From assembly GCA_916720015.1 (NCBI GenBank), contig CAKAPZ010000073.1:1-5534 (forward strand): 5,534 nt of DNA. The letters run 5' to 3'. The stretch is from an uncultured Atopobium sp. (lineage in GTDB: Bacteria; Actinomycetota; Coriobacteriia; Coriobacteriales; Atopobiaceae). The notes beneath the pieces were generated by a model that had not been told where the DNA came from, did no database searches, and saw nothing but the letters and a program-made list of their open reading frames with translations. Shown here piece by piece: positions 5,526 through 5,534 of this stretch (position 1 is its first letter; each line of letters begins with the position of its first letter). Position numbers and translations under genes: made by a program.

Positions 5526-5534
5526 CCGTCAAAC

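Overview
The window reads as ordinary chromosomal DNA of moderate G+C from a bacterium. The leaderless-looking gene starts, the bacterial Elp3, and the AhpC plus AhpF-like peroxidase system fit an anaerobic or aerotolerant actinomycete of the Coriobacteriia (Atopobium/Lancefieldella/Olsenella type). That placement is inference at moderate to low confidence, because no phylogenetic marker could be searched. There is no sign of a mobile element, phage or CRISPR array.

Layout, left to right. Positions 1-155 carry no convincing gene but hold a long imperfect hairpin (48-95). Next comes a divergent pair: a class I SAM methyltransferase on the minus strand (156-965) and an Elp3-type radical-SAM/GNAT protein on the plus strand (1033-2886). 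Only 67 bp separate their start codons. Both starts lack a Shine-Dalgarno sequence and sit exactly 6 nt after a -10-like hexamer. A strong hairpin with a T tail on the minus strand (2943-2978) separates elp3 from a minus-strand operon. Reading leftwards, the operon is promoter and Fur/PerR-like palindrome (5291-5338), ahpC (5240 to 4677), then a flavoprotein disulfide reductase (4660 to 3017). Right of that is a minus-strand tRNA-Val(GAC) gene with its own promoter, leader hairpin and terminator.

How the genes may work together. Elp3 makes the carboxymethyl group at C5 of wobble uridine 34 in tRNA. The neighbouring methyltransferase is not just any Rossmann methyltransferase: it has the N-terminal FSxTRxxPW motif, the HH/PGG/W core and the C-terminal RYxHxF motif typical of the Trm9/ALKBH8 family, which methylates cm5U to mcm5U in eukaryotes. 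The divergent pair is therefore a candidate two-gene bacterial pathway for mcm5U-type tRNA modification, and is the most interesting part of the window.

The second module is an alkyl hydroperoxide reductase system. AhpC reduces peroxides, and the flavoprotein presumably re-reduces AhpC with NAD(P)H. The flavoprotein has the AhpF modules in swapped order: the thioredoxin-reductase-like part is N-terminal and the AhpF-NTD-like double-thioredoxin domain is C-terminal.
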